Shown: positions 1 through 8,719, counted from the first letter of the stretch. The stretch: 64,000 bases of DNA from Kaustia mangrovi (GCF_015482775.1 NZ_CP058214.1:1116001-1180000), one strand, 5' to 3'. A program made the numbers and translations. Notes: a model not told the origin generated them from the sequence alone.

Positions 1-1362
1 GACGCCTCCGCCGGCCGCGTGGACCCGAACAAGCTGACCCGGTACAACGACCTCAAGCCGCGACCCATCGATGCAACCTCCGCGCTGGCCGAATTCCAGC
101 GCACCGTGCGTCCCGACAGCTATCTTGCCGCGCTGCATCCGACCCATCCCGCCTACAAGGCGATGAGGGCCGCGCTCGCCGAGCTGCGCGCCAATCTCAG
201 CGAATCCGCCGAGCAGGCCCCCATTCCCGAAGGCCGGATCATCCGGCCGGGCATGAGCGATCCGCGCATCGCGCAGATCCGCAAGCGGCTCGAGCGTATG
301 AAGCTTCTTCAGCCCCGGATCGAACCCTCCCGGAACCCGGTCGACTACGTCTCGGCGGAGACCGACGACACCGCGATGGATCCCGACTACGTCTCCATGG
401 ATCCGGTTGTCGAGGGGCCTGCAGAGACCGGCGGCACGACCTATGGCGACACGGCCCATAGCGACACAGCCTATGACGACGAGGTCGTGGAGGCTGTGCG
501 CACCTTCCAGAAGCATGCCGGCATCGGGATCGACGGCATTATCGGGCCGCGCACACTTGCCGCCTTCAACAATCGCAGCGACACCAGCAAGATCGAGCAG
601 CTCGTGCTCAACATGGAGCGCATGCGCTGGATGCCGCGCGATTTCGGCGACCGCTATGTGCTGGTCAACCAGCCGGCCTTCGAGTTGCGCGTCTATGACG
701 ATGGCGAGGTGATCCATACCGCGCGCGTCGTGGTCGGCAAACCGCGCAACCAGACGCCCGCCTTCTCCGACACGATCCGGATCGTGGAGTTCAACCCGTA
801 CTGGAACGTGCCCCAGTCCATCGCCGTGAACGAGATGCTGCCGCAGCTCAGGCGCGATCCGGGCTATCTGGCGCGACAGGGCTATCAGGTGCTCAACAGC
901 AACGGCCATGTCATCAACAGCCGGGCCGTCAACTGGTGGCGCATGGGCGGCAGGAGGCTGCCGGTCCGCATCCGCCAACCCCCGGGGCGCAGCAACGCGC
1001 TGGGCGAGGTGAAGTTCCTCTTCCCGAACAAGCATGCCGTCTATCTGCACGACACACCGGCCAAGAAGCTGTTCGAGCGCAATGCCCGCGCCTTCAGCCA
1101 TGGCTGCGTGCGTGTCCAGAATGCGCGTGAGTTCGCCGATGTTCTCCTCAAGCCGGAAGGCTGGACGCCCAATCGCATCGCACAGGCCATCGGCAATGGC
1201 CGCAACCAGAGCCTCAAGCTCGATCACAAGATCAATGTCCACCTCGTCTATCTGACCGCCTGGCCGGACGAGGACGGCGTGATCCGCTATCGCAACGACA
1301 TTTACGGGCGCGACGCCCGCCTCGAGCGCGCGCTCGGCACCGGCCGCGTCGCGATGCGCTAG
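1..1362 (+). CDS. L,D-transpeptidase, YcbB/LdtD-like (5' end cut by window)
   Basis: This is a periplasmic peptidoglycan cross-linking enzyme that forms 3-3 (meso-DAP to meso-DAP) links. The reading frame is open from base 1 and the first possible start (GTG at 19) has open codons before it, so the true start and signal peptide probably lie upstream. Numbering from 19, a peptidoglycan-binding repeat lies around residues 155-195 (FQKHAGIGIDGIIGPRT). A YkuD catalytic domain follows from about 210 to 400. The active site is seen as SHGCVRV with the nucleophile Cys363, preceded by a YLHDTP motif typical of the large YcbB subgroup. A DUF882 peptidase gene follows on the same strand after a long gap, so both act on the wall but probably have separate promoters. 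The family call is secure; which Ldt paralogue it is cannot be told. Confidence 0.93.
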   Translation, partial: DASAGRVDPNKLTRYNDLKPRPIDATSALAEFQRTVRPDSYLAALHPTHPAYKAMRAALAELRANLSESAEQAPIPEGRIIRPGMSDPRIAQIRKRLERMKLLQPRIEPSRNPVDYVSAETDDTAMDPDYVSMDPVVEGPAETGGTTYGDTAHSDTAYDDEVVEAVRTFQKHAGIGIDGIIGPRTLAAFNNRSDTSKIEQLVLNMERMRWMPRDFGDRYVLVNQPAFELRVYDDGEVIHTARVVVGKPRNQTPAFSDTIRIVEFNPYWNVPQSIAVNEMLPQLRRDPGYLARQGYQVLNSNGHVINSRAVNWWRMGGRRLPVRIRQPPGRSNALGEVKFLFPNKHAVYLHDTPAKKLFERNARAFSHGCVRVQNAREFADVLLKPEGWTPNRIAQAIGNGRNQSLKLDHKINVHLVYLTAWPDEDGVIRYRNDIYGRDARLERALGTGRVAMR

Positions 1363-1375
1363 GCCTTATCCTTTC

Positions 1376-1404
1376 GTCATGCCCGGGCTCGTTCCGGGCA
1401 TGAC
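1376..1404. terminator. Hairpin after the L,D-transpeptidase gene (dispersed-palindrome type)
   Basis: A perfect 11-bp inverted repeat (GTCATGCCCGG at 1376-1386, CCGGGCATGAC at 1394-1404) with a 7-nt loop starts 13 bases after the stop codon. No T-run follows. The core resembles palindromes scattered between genes in many rhizobial genomes, so it may be both a terminator and a REP-like element. Confidence 0.5.
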
Positions 1405-2051
1405 GGACAGGACATCACCCCCCGCTCCCGCCCATTGCACAGGCTGAATGTCGGCACGCCTCAGGGACGTTCCTGCGCGACCTTCCCTGCGCCCGCGCGC
1501 CCGGATGTCGCGCTTCGCCAAATCGCCGCCCCTCCGCCTCATTTGCAACAAGATACGCCCCTATACGCGCTAACCGTGATCGATACACGCAAAACGTGCT
1601 TATCGGGTCACGGCAATTCGGGCGGCGGGTTGATGCGTGTCCTTCCCCCGAATCGGTAGTGGCGGTCGGTTTTGGGCTGGAGTTCCGGGTGCCTCCGATG
1701 GCTCTCCCTCCCGCCCGGTCTCCGGCCTTCAAAAGAAGCACCAAGACGCGACCGCCATCGCGCTGGAAAGCGGCGGCGGGTTCCCTTGCGCTCCTCCTCC
1801 TCCCCCCGCGCAAGGGGCCTGTCGCCGCTTTCCTTTCCCGCAGGAGAGGCGGCGAACCGACAGCCCGAACGCCTTAAGACGCCATTAAACATGATGCCTG
1901 AAACTGCATTTCCAGAGCTGCCGTATCTCAGGGGTTGGCTTCATGCGACATCTGGAGATATTGTACGTGGAGAATTGGCCACGTACACGAGGGGAAACTT
2001 ATCCAAGGAGCGGGGACTCGCCCACCGAGTGGCCTCCCGTATGAGTGTGTG
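1405..2051. other. Long intergenic region before the DUF882 gene
   Basis: No gene is supported here; the short open frames are arginine/proline-rich with no family signature. The last part holds a 9-bp inverted repeat (TGTACGTGG at 1962-1970 with CCACGTACA at 1979-1987) that could form a hairpin in the leader of the next gene. The rest shows nothing I can name. Confidence 0.5.
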
Positions 2052-3506
2052 ATGCGTTCAAAAGCAGTCTGCTGCGGACACGGGTATACTGTGAGCAGGA
2101 AAGCCCGGAAATTGCTCGCCGCTTCCGCGATCGCGGTCGCATGTGCGACGGTCGCCATCGGTGTGCCAGCCCAGGATGTCGCCGCTGTGGGCGACTCGCG
2201 CACCCTGTCGCTCTATAACGTCCACACCAAGGAAAACCTCACCGTCACCTACAAGAAGAACGGGCGCTACATCCCGTCGGCGATGAAGAAGCTGAATTAC
2301 TTCCTCAGGGACTTCCGGCGCAACGAGCCGACGCGCATGGATCCCGAGCTCATCGATCTCGTCTACGAGCTGCACGAGGAACTCGGCTCGCGCAAGCCCG
2401 TCCACGTCATCTCCGGTTACCGCTCCCCCAAAACGAATGCGATGCTGAAGAGCATCGGGCGCAATGTCGCCAAGCGCAGCCAGCATATCCAGGGCCGCGC
2501 CATGGATATCTATTTCCCAGACGTGAACACCAAGAAGGTGCGCAACAGCGCCCTGGTGCGCAAGGTCGGCGGCGTCGGCTATTACCCGCATTCCGGCAAG
2601 TACGGCTTCGTCCATGTGGACACCGCCCGCGTGCGCCACTGGCCCGGCATCCCCAAGGCCGAATACGCCGCGATCTTTGCCAATCACAAGACGCAGGTCG
2701 CCGAAGCCCGCAGGAAGGCAGCCGAGCAGGCCGAGCCCGTGCTCGCCAGCGCGCCGCCCAGGCCGCGCGAGAAGCCGGCGGCACTGGCCGCCATCGCCCT
2801 TGCCGCGCGCGAGAAGGAAGAGAGCGGACCGCTGACCGTCGCGCAGGCCCCCGTTCCCGAGCCGCGCCCGGAGGAGGCGCTCGCCTCCACCAATACGCAG
2901 GTCGCCATGGCCAATGGCGATCTCCGCGTGGAGCCGGCGGCGGCCCAGCCCGCCGAGCGGCAGTCCTTCGCCGATCCCAACTGGCGCACGGGCGGCGGCG
3001 ACTTCGGCCCCCTCTTCTCGGCCACGCGCCGCCGGGTCGCGAGCGATCCCTCGCTTGACCCGCCGGTCATCGAGCCTCTGAGCACGCTGGCCTCCTCGTC
3101 CACTACCGGCGATCTCGATCCGCGTGGCCAGCAGGTGGCCGCGAATGCACGCGGCGACAGGGACGACGTCCCGGTCACCCAGGCATCGGCCACCGATACG
3201 GGCGTGAGCATCTCGATCCTGCCGCCCATCATCGACGGTCTGAAGCGCCTGTTCGCCAGCGCGGCGGACGAGCCGACGATCCTGGACGAGACAGATCTCA
3301 CCCCGGTCGGCGGACAGACGATCAACCGCGCGGGCAAGGGCGACCTGATCGTGAGCAATCCCGATCACGTCACGCCAAACGCGGCTGGAAAGGCCGCCCA
3401 GCTCGGCCAGACCCACGCCTCGCTGACCGTCGGCCCGGCCGCCGCCCTGCGCAGCGCCATGCGCGAGCGCGACCCGCTGGATCCCGCCCCGCTGCCCTTC
3501 GACTGA
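2052..3506 (+). CDS. DUF882 / MepK-like M15-family murein endopeptidase
   Basis: This is an exported zinc peptidase-like protein expected to cut peptidoglycan peptides. A hydrophobic signal segment (KLLAASAIAVACATVAIG) follows the basic residues. The conserved domain covers about residues 50-200. It carries the metal-ligand pattern of the M15/DUF882 family: His145 and Asp152 in SQHIQGRAMDIYF, and His188 in FVHVD. Some 250 residues of low-complexity proline/alanine-rich tail follow, unusual for the family, whose members are often only about 180-250 residues. The start is uncertain: the frame is open further upstream, ATG 2052 is used here, and GTG 2091 would put the signal peptide right at the N-terminus. 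Neither has a strong ribosome site. Confidence 0.85.
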   Translation: MRSKAVCCGHGYTVSRKARKLLAASAIAVACATVAIGVPAQDVAAVGDSRTLSLYNVHTKENLTVTYKKNGRYIPSAMKKLNYFLRDFRRNEPTRMDPELIDLVYELHEELGSRKPVHVISGYRSPKTNAMLKSIGRNVAKRSQHIQGRAMDIYFPDVNTKKVRNSALVRKVGGVGYYPHSGKYGFVHVDTARVRHWPGIPKAEYAAIFANHKTQVAEARRKAAEQAEPVLASAPPRPREKPAALAAIALAAREKEESGPLTVAQAPVPEPRPEEALASTNTQVAMANGDLRVEPAAAQPAERQSFADPNWRTGGGDFGPLFSATRRRVASDPSLDPPVIEPLSTLASSSTTGDLDPRGQQVAANARGDRDDVPVTQASATDTGVSISILPPIIDGLKRLFASAADEPTILDETDLTPVGGQTINRAGKGDLIVSNPDHVTPNAAGKAAQLGQTHASLTVGPAAALRSAMRERDPLDPAPLPFD

Positions 3507-3595
3507 GCCTTACGGCAGGGTGGTTGTCGCTCCCCGGGCTCCGTCTTCACTGGAGCCATGGGGAGAGGGTGCGCATCTTCGCACCTCACGCTCAT

Positions 3596-3613
3596 TGCCC
3601 GCGAAAGCGGGCA
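3596..3613. terminator. Hairpin between convergent genes
   Basis: TGCCCGC and GCGGGCA (7 bp) flank a GAAA loop between the DUF882 gene and the convergent GNAT gene. It has no T-run. It resembles the core of other GC palindromes in this window and could stop transcription from either side. Confidence 0.35.
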
Positions 3614-3640
3614 TCCCGTGCTTTTGCCTGGATAAGCGCT

Positions 3641-4144
3641 TCAAACCGGCTGCGAGCTGTCCTGGCCGAGCGGCCGTTCCAGATAGACGACCGCCTTGTC
3701 GTCGGCAAACGCCTGCCGGCCCACGGGCAGGAAACCGAGCCGGCGGTGAAAGCGCAGGGAGCCCGGATTGGGCGGGCGCTCGTTCACCTCGCAGGCAAGA
3801 ACGTCGCGCAAGCCCGAAATGCGCGCAAGAAGCGTTTCGTATAGCTGGCCGCCGACACCCCGGCCCCGCCAGGCGGGATCGACCCCGACACGGTCGACAT
3901 AGGCGAAGCGTTCGTGGCGCTGCGAGACCCAGAGATAGTTCGGGCTGGTATAGCCCGCCCCCTCTCCGAGGCAGATCAGGAAGCCGACGGGTGCCCCCTC
4001 GGCTTCCGCAACCAGCGTGACGAGCGCCGCCCCGGCGAGCATGGCCAGACGTTCCGGGCTCACGCTGCCCACGCCGGGGGTCGATGCCTCGTTGATGCGG
4101 TGCAGGGCGTCCAGATCCTCCGGACACCAGTCGCGAATGCGCAT
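3641..4144 (-). CDS. GNAT-family N-acetyltransferase
   Basis: This 167-residue protein covers one complete GNAT fold. The acetyl-CoA binding motif A is seen as VDRVGVDPAWRGRGVGGQLYE around residues 85-107. A C-terminal FHRRLGF motif (motif B region) follows. The N-terminus (MRIRDWCPEDLDALHRIN) is the usual first strand and helix of the fold. The substrate cannot be told; small-molecule or ribosomal-protein N-acetylation are both possible. It lies 7 bases after the GapR-like gene on the same strand and is probably co-transcribed with it. Confidence 0.88.
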   Translation of the reverse strand: MRIRDWCPEDLDALHRINEASTPGVGSVSPERLAMLAGAALVTLVAEAEGAPVGFLICLGEGAGYTSPNYLWVSQRHERFAYVDRVGVDPAWRGRGVGGQLYETLLARISGLRDVLACEVNERPPNPGSLRFHRRLGFLPVGRQAFADDKAVVYLERPLGQDSSQPV

Positions 4145-4151
4145 GGGGGCG

Positions 4152-4433
4152 TCAGCCTTCGGTCGGTCCGTCCTGGTCGCCCGCGCCCGGGATCATGCCG
4201 AGCGCATGCATGTAGAGCTCCAGCACGGTCTCCTCCTCCTCGCGCTCGGCCCGGTCCTTCTTACGGAGAGAAACCACCTTGCGCATGATCTTGGTGTCGA
4301 AACCGTGGGCCTTGGCCTCCGCATACACCTCCTTGATGTCGGCGGCGATAGAGGCCTTGTCCTCCTCCAGCCGCTCGATGCGCTCCACGAGGCTGCGAAG
4401 CTGTCCCTGGGCGAAAGTCGTGGTCGTGTCCAT
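4152..4433 (-). CDS. gapR: DUF2312 protein, GapR-like nucleoid-associated protein
   Basis: This 93-residue protein matches the DUF2312/GapR family over its length: [19 protein letters not shown], then [23 protein letters not shown], then a short acidic helix. In Caulobacter GapR binds overtwisted DNA ahead of replication and transcription forks and stimulates topoisomerases. The long charged N-terminal helix that forms the coiled-coil clamp is visible. The acidic tail (after residue 84) is variable in the family. It sits between DUF1244 and GNAT genes on the same strand. Confidence 0.9.
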   Translation of the reverse strand: MDTTTTFAQGQLRSLVERIERLEEDKASIAADIKEVYAEAKAHGFDTKIMRKVVSLRKKDRAEREEEETVLELYMHALGMIPGAGDQDGPTEG

Positions 4434-4520
4434 GGCGTCTCTTGACTGTCTGTGAGCGTTGTCGATGATCGGCGGAGATTTGCGCGCCCGAGCTTAACGC
4501 TCCCCTAAGAGCGGGGACGC

Positions 4521-4835
4521 TTAGGCCTCGTGCTTGTGGACAGCGGCAAAGGCGGCTTTCTGCTCCTCCGTCGCCTCCGTCTGATAGCGCGCCTTCCACT
4601 CCTCATACGGCATGCCGTAGACGATCTCGCGGGCCTCCGCCTTGTCGAGATCGATGCCCTGTTCGCGGGCCGCGTCCTGATACCAGTTGGACAGGCAGTT
4701 GCGGCAGAAGCCGGCAAGCGTCATCAGATCGATGTTCTGCACATCCGTGCGCTCGCGCAGATGCGCCACCAGCCGCCGGAAGGCGGCCGCCTCCAGTTCG
4801 GTGCGCGTCTTGTCGTCCATATCCTTGCCAGTCAT
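4521..4835 (-). CDS. DUF1244 family protein
   Basis: This is a small alphaproteobacterial protein of 104 residues and unknown function. The conserved core DLMTLAGFCRNCLSNWYQDAAREQG includes a CxxC pair (FCRNC) and a conserved tryptophan. A second block, VYGMPYEEWKARYQ, follows. The start codon overlaps the stop of the upstream amidohydrolase in an ATGA arrangement, so the two are translationally coupled. The cysteine pair might bind metal, but that is a guess. Confidence 0.88.
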   Translation of the reverse strand: MTGKDMDDKTRTELEAAAFRRLVAHLRERTDVQNIDLMTLAGFCRNCLSNWYQDAAREQGIDLDKAEAREIVYGMPYEEWKARYQTEATEEQKAAFAAVHKHEA

Positions 4836-5722
4836 GGCGTCCTGCTCCTTGACTTGGGGGTCCGGCCCATCTCCCGCCCGCCGACCTCACGCTGCCGGCC
4901 CTGTGCGACAACGCCCGGCAGGATGGCGGCGAACCGGTCGATCCAGGCGGCGACGCCCTCGCCGTCCGCGATCAGGTCCTGACGGATCTCGATCAGAGCG
5001 TGGGGCAATCCTCTTGCCGTACCATGCCGGTTCAGCGTGTCTCCCTCAAGCTCTCCCGAATACGGCTCGTTGTCGCCGACCACGAGATCGCCGCCGGCGC
5101 GCAGTGCGGCGAGCAGCGAGATGACCAGCCGGTCGTCCCGATCCCAGAGGACGCCCACATGCCACGGGCGCGGCACGCCCTTCCATGCGGGCGTGAAGCT
5201 GTGGATGGACACGATGGCCGGCGGCACACCGGCAGCCGCCTCGACCCTGTCGACCGCCTGCGAGATCGCAGTGTGATAGGGACGGTAGAAGCGGGTCAGC
5301 CGGCGTTCGCGCTCCGCGGCGTCCGCATGCGCGTTGCCGGGAACGACCGCCCCGTCGGAGAGCTTCATGACGAGGGTCGGGTCGTCCTCGCCGCGATTGG
5401 GGTCGATCAGGAGCCGCGAGAACCCGCTGAGCACCGCCGGCACGCCGAGCCGTCGTGCCAGGCCGCGCGTCACCGCCTCCGCCCCGATATCGTAGCCGAT
5501 ATGGCGTTCGAGCTCCGCCGGCGGAAGGCCGAGCGTTCCGTATTCCGGCGGCAGGGCATTGCGCGCATGGTCGCAGATCAGGACGAGACCGGCCGACGGA
5601 TCGCCCTCGACCGTGTCGAACGGGGCAAAGGGCGCCTCTTCGCGGGCATCTTCGCGGCGATCCGGGGAATTTCGCGTATCGAGCATGGCGGCACTATAGT
5701 CGGATGGCCCGGCCTGGGCCAC
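4832..5722 (-). CDS. N-formylglutamate amidohydrolase family protein
   Basis: This belongs to the zinc hydrolase family that includes HutG (hydrolysis of N-formyl-L-glutamate). Family features are LVLICDHARNALPPEYGTLGL near residues 46-66, IGYDIGAEAVTRGLARRLG, and AIVSIHSFTPAW in the middle. No histidine-utilisation genes are near, so the substrate need not be formylglutamate. A second family member lies at about 24 kb. Met13 (MLDTRNSP) is an alternative start that would drop a weak leader. The stop overlaps the DUF1244 start by four bases. Confidence 0.85.
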   Translation of the reverse strand: MAQAGPSDYSAAMLDTRNSPDRREDAREEAPFAPFDTVEGDPSAGLVLICDHARNALPPEYGTLGLPPAELERHIGYDIGAEAVTRGLARRLGVPAVLSGFSRLLIDPNRGEDDPTLVMKLSDGAVVPGNAHADAAERERRLTRFYRPYHTAISQAVDRVEAAAGVPPAIVSIHSFTPAWKGVPRPWHVGVLWDRDDRLVISLLAALRAGGDLVVGDNEPYSGELEGDTLNRHGTARGLPHALIEIRQDLIADGEGVAAWIDRFAAILPGVVAQGRQREVGGREMGRTPKSRSRTP

Positions 5723-5938
5723 AGGCCCGTGGGGCGCCGTCCTCTACCATGTTTGCCGACCTCGTGCGAAGTACCGATTCGCCCTTTTCCGCTTGTGGAT
5801 TTTAAGGGATGCGCAAGGAAGTGCGATCAGGCTAAGCTTGCAGAACGCGCGGCGCTCCGCCAGTCGGATTGAAGGGCTGGAACCTCCCGTTGCGCATGAT
5901 ATTGTCGGCTCCGGACCAAGCGGAGGAAATTGCAACCG

Positions 5939-6373
5939 ATGGTGTGCTGGCGCGTAGTGCTGTCTCTTGCCATAGGCGTTCTCGTCTGGGGTGCCGCTCC
6001 GGCGCATGCCGACCTCAAGCTGTGCAACAACACCGAGAGCCGGGTCGGGGTCGCTCTGGGCTACAAGGACACGAAGGGCTGGGCCAGCGAGGGCTGGTGG
6101 AATATCGGCCCTCAGGCCTGCGAGACCCTGCTGAAGGGCGACCTCATCGCGCGCTACTATTACGTCTATGCCGTCGATTACGACCAGGGCGGCTCCTGGG
6201 GCGGCAAGGCGATGCTGTGCACGCGCGACAAGCTGTTCACCATCCGCGGCGTGGAAAACTGTGAGGAGCGCGGCTACCAGCGCACGGGCTTCTTCGAGGT
6301 CGATACGGGCGAGGAGCCCGACTGGACCGTCACCCTCTCCGGCACCAAGACGACGAAGGGCAACAGCCAGTGA
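5939..6373 (+). CDS. DUF1036 secreted protein
   Basis: This small exported protein begins with a signal peptide (MVCWRVVLSLAIGVLVWGAAPAHA) and a cleavage site after AHA. The mature part (ADLKLCNNTESRVGVALGYKD, then GWASEGWWNI and YYYVYAVDYD) is the DUF1036 signature; four cysteines could form disulfides. The function of the family is unknown. ATG 5939 is chosen because the purine-rich GGAGGA at 5922-5927 serves it better than the TTG three codons earlier. Its stop overlaps the GTG start of pyruvate kinase, so the two are one transcription unit. Confidence 0.85.
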   Translation: MVCWRVVLSLAIGVLVWGAAPAHADLKLCNNTESRVGVALGYKDTKGWASEGWWNIGPQACETLLKGDLIARYYYVYAVDYDQGGSWGGKAMLCTRDKLFTIRGVENCEERGYQRTGFFEVDTGEEPDWTVTLSGTKTTKGNSQ

Positions 6374-7806
6374 GACGCGAGCGCCGCGTCAAGATCCTCG
6401 CCACGCTCGGCCCGGCCAGTTCAAGCGCGGAGATGATCTCCGAGCTGTTCGACTGCGGGGCCGACGCTTTCCGTATCAATATGAGCCATACCTCGCATGA
6501 GGAACTGCGCACGCTCCATCGCACCATCCGCGATGTGGAGACGCAGAAGCGCCGGCCGATCTGCATCCTGGTCGACCTGCAGGGCCCGAAATTCCGCATC
6601 GGCCGCTTCGCCGACGGCGAGATACAGCTCGAGCCGGGCGACACCTTCGTCCTCGACATGGAGGAGACGCCCGGCGATACCTCCCGGGTGGAACTGCCTC
6701 ATCCCCAGATCTTCCAGGCGGTCGCGCCCGGCGACACCCTCCTGCTGAATGACGGCCGGCTCGGCCTCGCCGTGCGCGAGGTCGACGAGACCCGCATCGT
6801 CACCGAGGTGGAGATCGGCGGCCCGCTGTCGGACCGCAAGGGCGTCAACCTGCCCGACACGGTACTGCCGCTCAGCGCGCTGACGCCGAAGGACCGCTCC
6901 GATCTCGACTGCGCCCTCGATCTCGATGTCGACTGGATTGCGCTGTCCTTCATCCAGCGTGCCGACGACGTCGCGGAGGCAAAGAAGGTCGCCCGCGGCC
7001 GCGCCGCCATCATGGCCAAGATCGAGAAGCCGGCCGCACTCGGCTCGCTGGACCAGATCCTCGAGCTTGCCGACGGCATCATGGTCGCGCGCGGGGATCT
7101 GGGCGTCGAGCTGCCACTCGAACAGGTTCCGGGCCGCCAGAAGCAGATCGTGCGCGCAGCCCGCCGCATCGGCCGGCCCGTGGTGGTCGCCACCCAGATG
7201 CTCGAATCGATGATCGAACAGCCCGTGCCGACCCGTGCGGAGGTCTCCGACGTCGCCACCGCCGTCTTCGAGGGCGCCGACGCGATCATGCTGTCGGCGG
7301 AATCCGCCGTCGGCGCCTATCCCGACAAGGCCGTGGCCATGATGGACGATATCGCCCAGGCGGTGGAGAAGGACCCCTTCTACGGAGACATCATCCACGC
7401 CCAGCGCACCGAGCCCGAGCCGACCTCCGCCGACGCCATCAGCGCTGCGGCACGCACCGTCGCCCAGACGCTCAACCTGGCGGCCATCGTCTGCTACACC
7501 TCCTCCGGCGCGACAGGCATCAGGGCCGCGCGCGAGCGCCCCGCAACGCCGATCGTGGCGCTGACACCGATCGCGGCCACCGGGCGGCGGCTCGCCCTCG
7601 TCTGGGGGCTTCACTGCGTGCTCACCGCCGATGCCCGCGACCTCGACGACATGGTCGCGCGCGCGTGTCGCATCGCCTATCAGGAAGGCTATGCGCGCGC
7701 CGGCCAGCGGATCATCATTTCAGCGGGCTTTCCGCTCGGCACGCCGGGCGCCACGAACATGCTGCGAATCGCCTTTGTCGGGCGCGACGGGATGGAGGAG
7801 AGCTGA
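6370..7806 (+). CDS. pyk: Pyruvate kinase
   Basis: This glycolytic enzyme converts phosphoenolpyruvate and ADP to pyruvate and ATP in the cytoplasm. It is full length at 478 residues. Visible motifs are the N-terminal KILATLGPAS and RINMSH, the B-domain region (about 70-165), the catalytic lysine in AKIEKPAALG (Lys217), the metal-binding MVARGDLGVELP, and ATQMLESMIEQPVPTRAEVSD. The C-domain ends with the nucleotide-contact segment. Translation begins at a GTG whose last two bases are the first two of the DUF1036 stop codon. Coupling of pyruvate kinase to a DUF1036 gene recurs in related bacteria as far as I remember. Confidence 0.97.
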   Translation: MRRERRVKILATLGPASSSAEMISELFDCGADAFRINMSHTSHEELRTLHRTIRDVETQKRRPICILVDLQGPKFRIGRFADGEIQLEPGDTFVLDMEETPGDTSRVELPHPQIFQAVAPGDTLLLNDGRLGLAVREVDETRIVTEVEIGGPLSDRKGVNLPDTVLPLSALTPKDRSDLDCALDLDVDWIALSFIQRADDVAEAKKVARGRAAIMAKIEKPAALGSLDQILELADGIMVARGDLGVELPLEQVPGRQKQIVRAARRIGRPVVVATQMLESMIEQPVPTRAEVSDVATAVFEGADAIMLSAESAVGAYPDKAVAMMDDIAQAVEKDPFYGDIIHAQRTEPEPTSADAISAAARTVAQTLNLAAIVCYTSSGATGIRAARERPATPIVALTPIAATGRRLALVWGLHCVLTADARDLDDMVARACRIAYQEGYARAGQRIIISAGFPLGTPGATNMLRIAFVGRDGMEES

Positions 7807-7826
7807 CGCCGCGGGCGGGCGGCATG

Positions 7827-8468
7827 TCAGATCGGCTGCCCCTCGACTTCCGGGCCGAGCGTGCGCACCGCATTGCGCGCGGCAGGCAGGAAGGGATGGA
7901 TCTCCAGCGCCTGTCGGAAGGCCTTGAGCGCACCATCGCGGTCGCCGAGCTCCCGCAGGATGATGCCGCGCCCCGACAGCGCTCCGAAATGGCGAGGCTC
8001 GAGCGTCAGCGTCCGGTCGATATCGGCGAGCGCATCCTTGTAGTTCTTCAGGAGGAAGTTGACGGTCGCGCGCTTGTTCCAGCCCTCGGGATAGTCGGGC
8101 GCGATGTCGACCACGGCATCGAGAATGCCGAGCGCGGCATCGTAGCGCGAATCCTCCACAGCCTTGTCGACCTGCCCCATCAGGAGATCGACCGTCGGGC
8201 TGCCCGACTGCATCCACAAGGTCCAGACCGCCTGCTCGAGGACCTTCGCGCCGTCGGCGGACTGGGCGGCCTGAAGGCGGGCGAAGAGCGAATCGAGGAG
8301 GCGCCCGCGCTCGACGGCATCGGCCTCGCCCTGTGCCGGCTGCTGACGGAGCATCTGCGTCAGGCCGGCCTGTCCCTGCGCCACACCGGGAAGCGCGACG
8401 GCCATGAGGCACAGGCCCGCAAGCGCTGCACCGGCCCGTTTCAGCCCGCTATGTGGCAAGTCGCTCAT
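7827..8468 (-). CDS. Tetratricopeptide repeat protein, exported
   Basis: This protein of 213 residues has an N-terminal hydrophobic signal (RAGAALAGLCLMAVALPGVAQG) and a C-terminal TPR pair: YPEGWNKRATVNFLLKNYKDAL, then HFGALSGRGIILRELGDRDGAL. It probably works as a periplasmic scaffold; the partner is not evident. The ATG at 8468 is preferred over one 17 codons upstream because it places the signal peptide correctly. It is convergent with pyruvate kinase, with only 20 bases between the two stops. Confidence 0.82.
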   Translation of the reverse strand: MSDLPHSGLKRAGAALAGLCLMAVALPGVAQGQAGLTQMLRQQPAQGEADAVERGRLLDSLFARLQAAQSADGAKVLEQAVWTLWMQSGSPTVDLLMGQVDKAVEDSRYDAALGILDAVVDIAPDYPEGWNKRATVNFLLKNYKDALADIDRTLTLEPRHFGALSGRGIILRELGDRDGALKAFRQALEIHPFLPAARNAVRTLGPEVEGQPI

Positions 8469-8552
8469 GGATTCAGGATACACAAAGCCGCCCAATGCAA
8501 AAAGCGGGCATCCGGTCAAGTCCGGTCCCGCTCATTCGCATGGTCGTGAATT

Positions 8553-8572
8553 CGGCCCCGTCGCCGGGGCCG
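8553..8572 (-). terminator. GC hairpin downstream of rpmJ
   Basis: CGGCCCCG and CGGGGCCG (8 bp) flank a TCGC loop just past the rpmJ stop. There is no T-run, so factor-independent stopping is uncertain. Confidence 0.4.
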
Positions 8573-8593
8573 GGCACTCGCAGGCCCGCCCGT

Positions 8594-8719
8594 TCAGCCC
8601 TGGCGGGCCTTGAACCGGCGATTGGTCTTGTTGATCACATAGACCCGGCCGCGCCGACGCACGATACGATTGTCGCGATGACGCTTGGCGAGCGACCGCA
8701 GGGAGTTGCGGATCTTCAT
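8594..8719 (-). CDS. rpmJ: Ribosomal protein L36 (cysteine-free form)
   Basis: This 41-residue basic protein ([20 protein letters not shown], then [21 protein letters not shown]) is L36 of the 50S subunit. It lacks the zinc-binding CxxC...CxxxxH residues of the classic form, as is normal in alphaproteobacteria. A longer open frame extends upstream, but only the ATG at 8719 gives the conserved N-terminus. It stands alone on its strand, between the glycine-rich gene and the TPR gene. Confidence 0.95.
   Translation of the reverse strand: MKIRNSLRSLAKRHRDNRIVRRRGRVYVINKTNRRFKARQG

Noticed and set aside
1415..2052. Several 80-130-codon frames between the transpeptidase and DUF882 genes
   Set aside because: Arg/Pro-rich on both strands with no motif or ribosome site; typical of GC-rich spacer DNA.
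5744..6033. Small minus frames overlapping the DUF1036 signal peptide region
   Set aside because: They overlap the well-supported DUF1036 start and its ribosome site, and show no family features.
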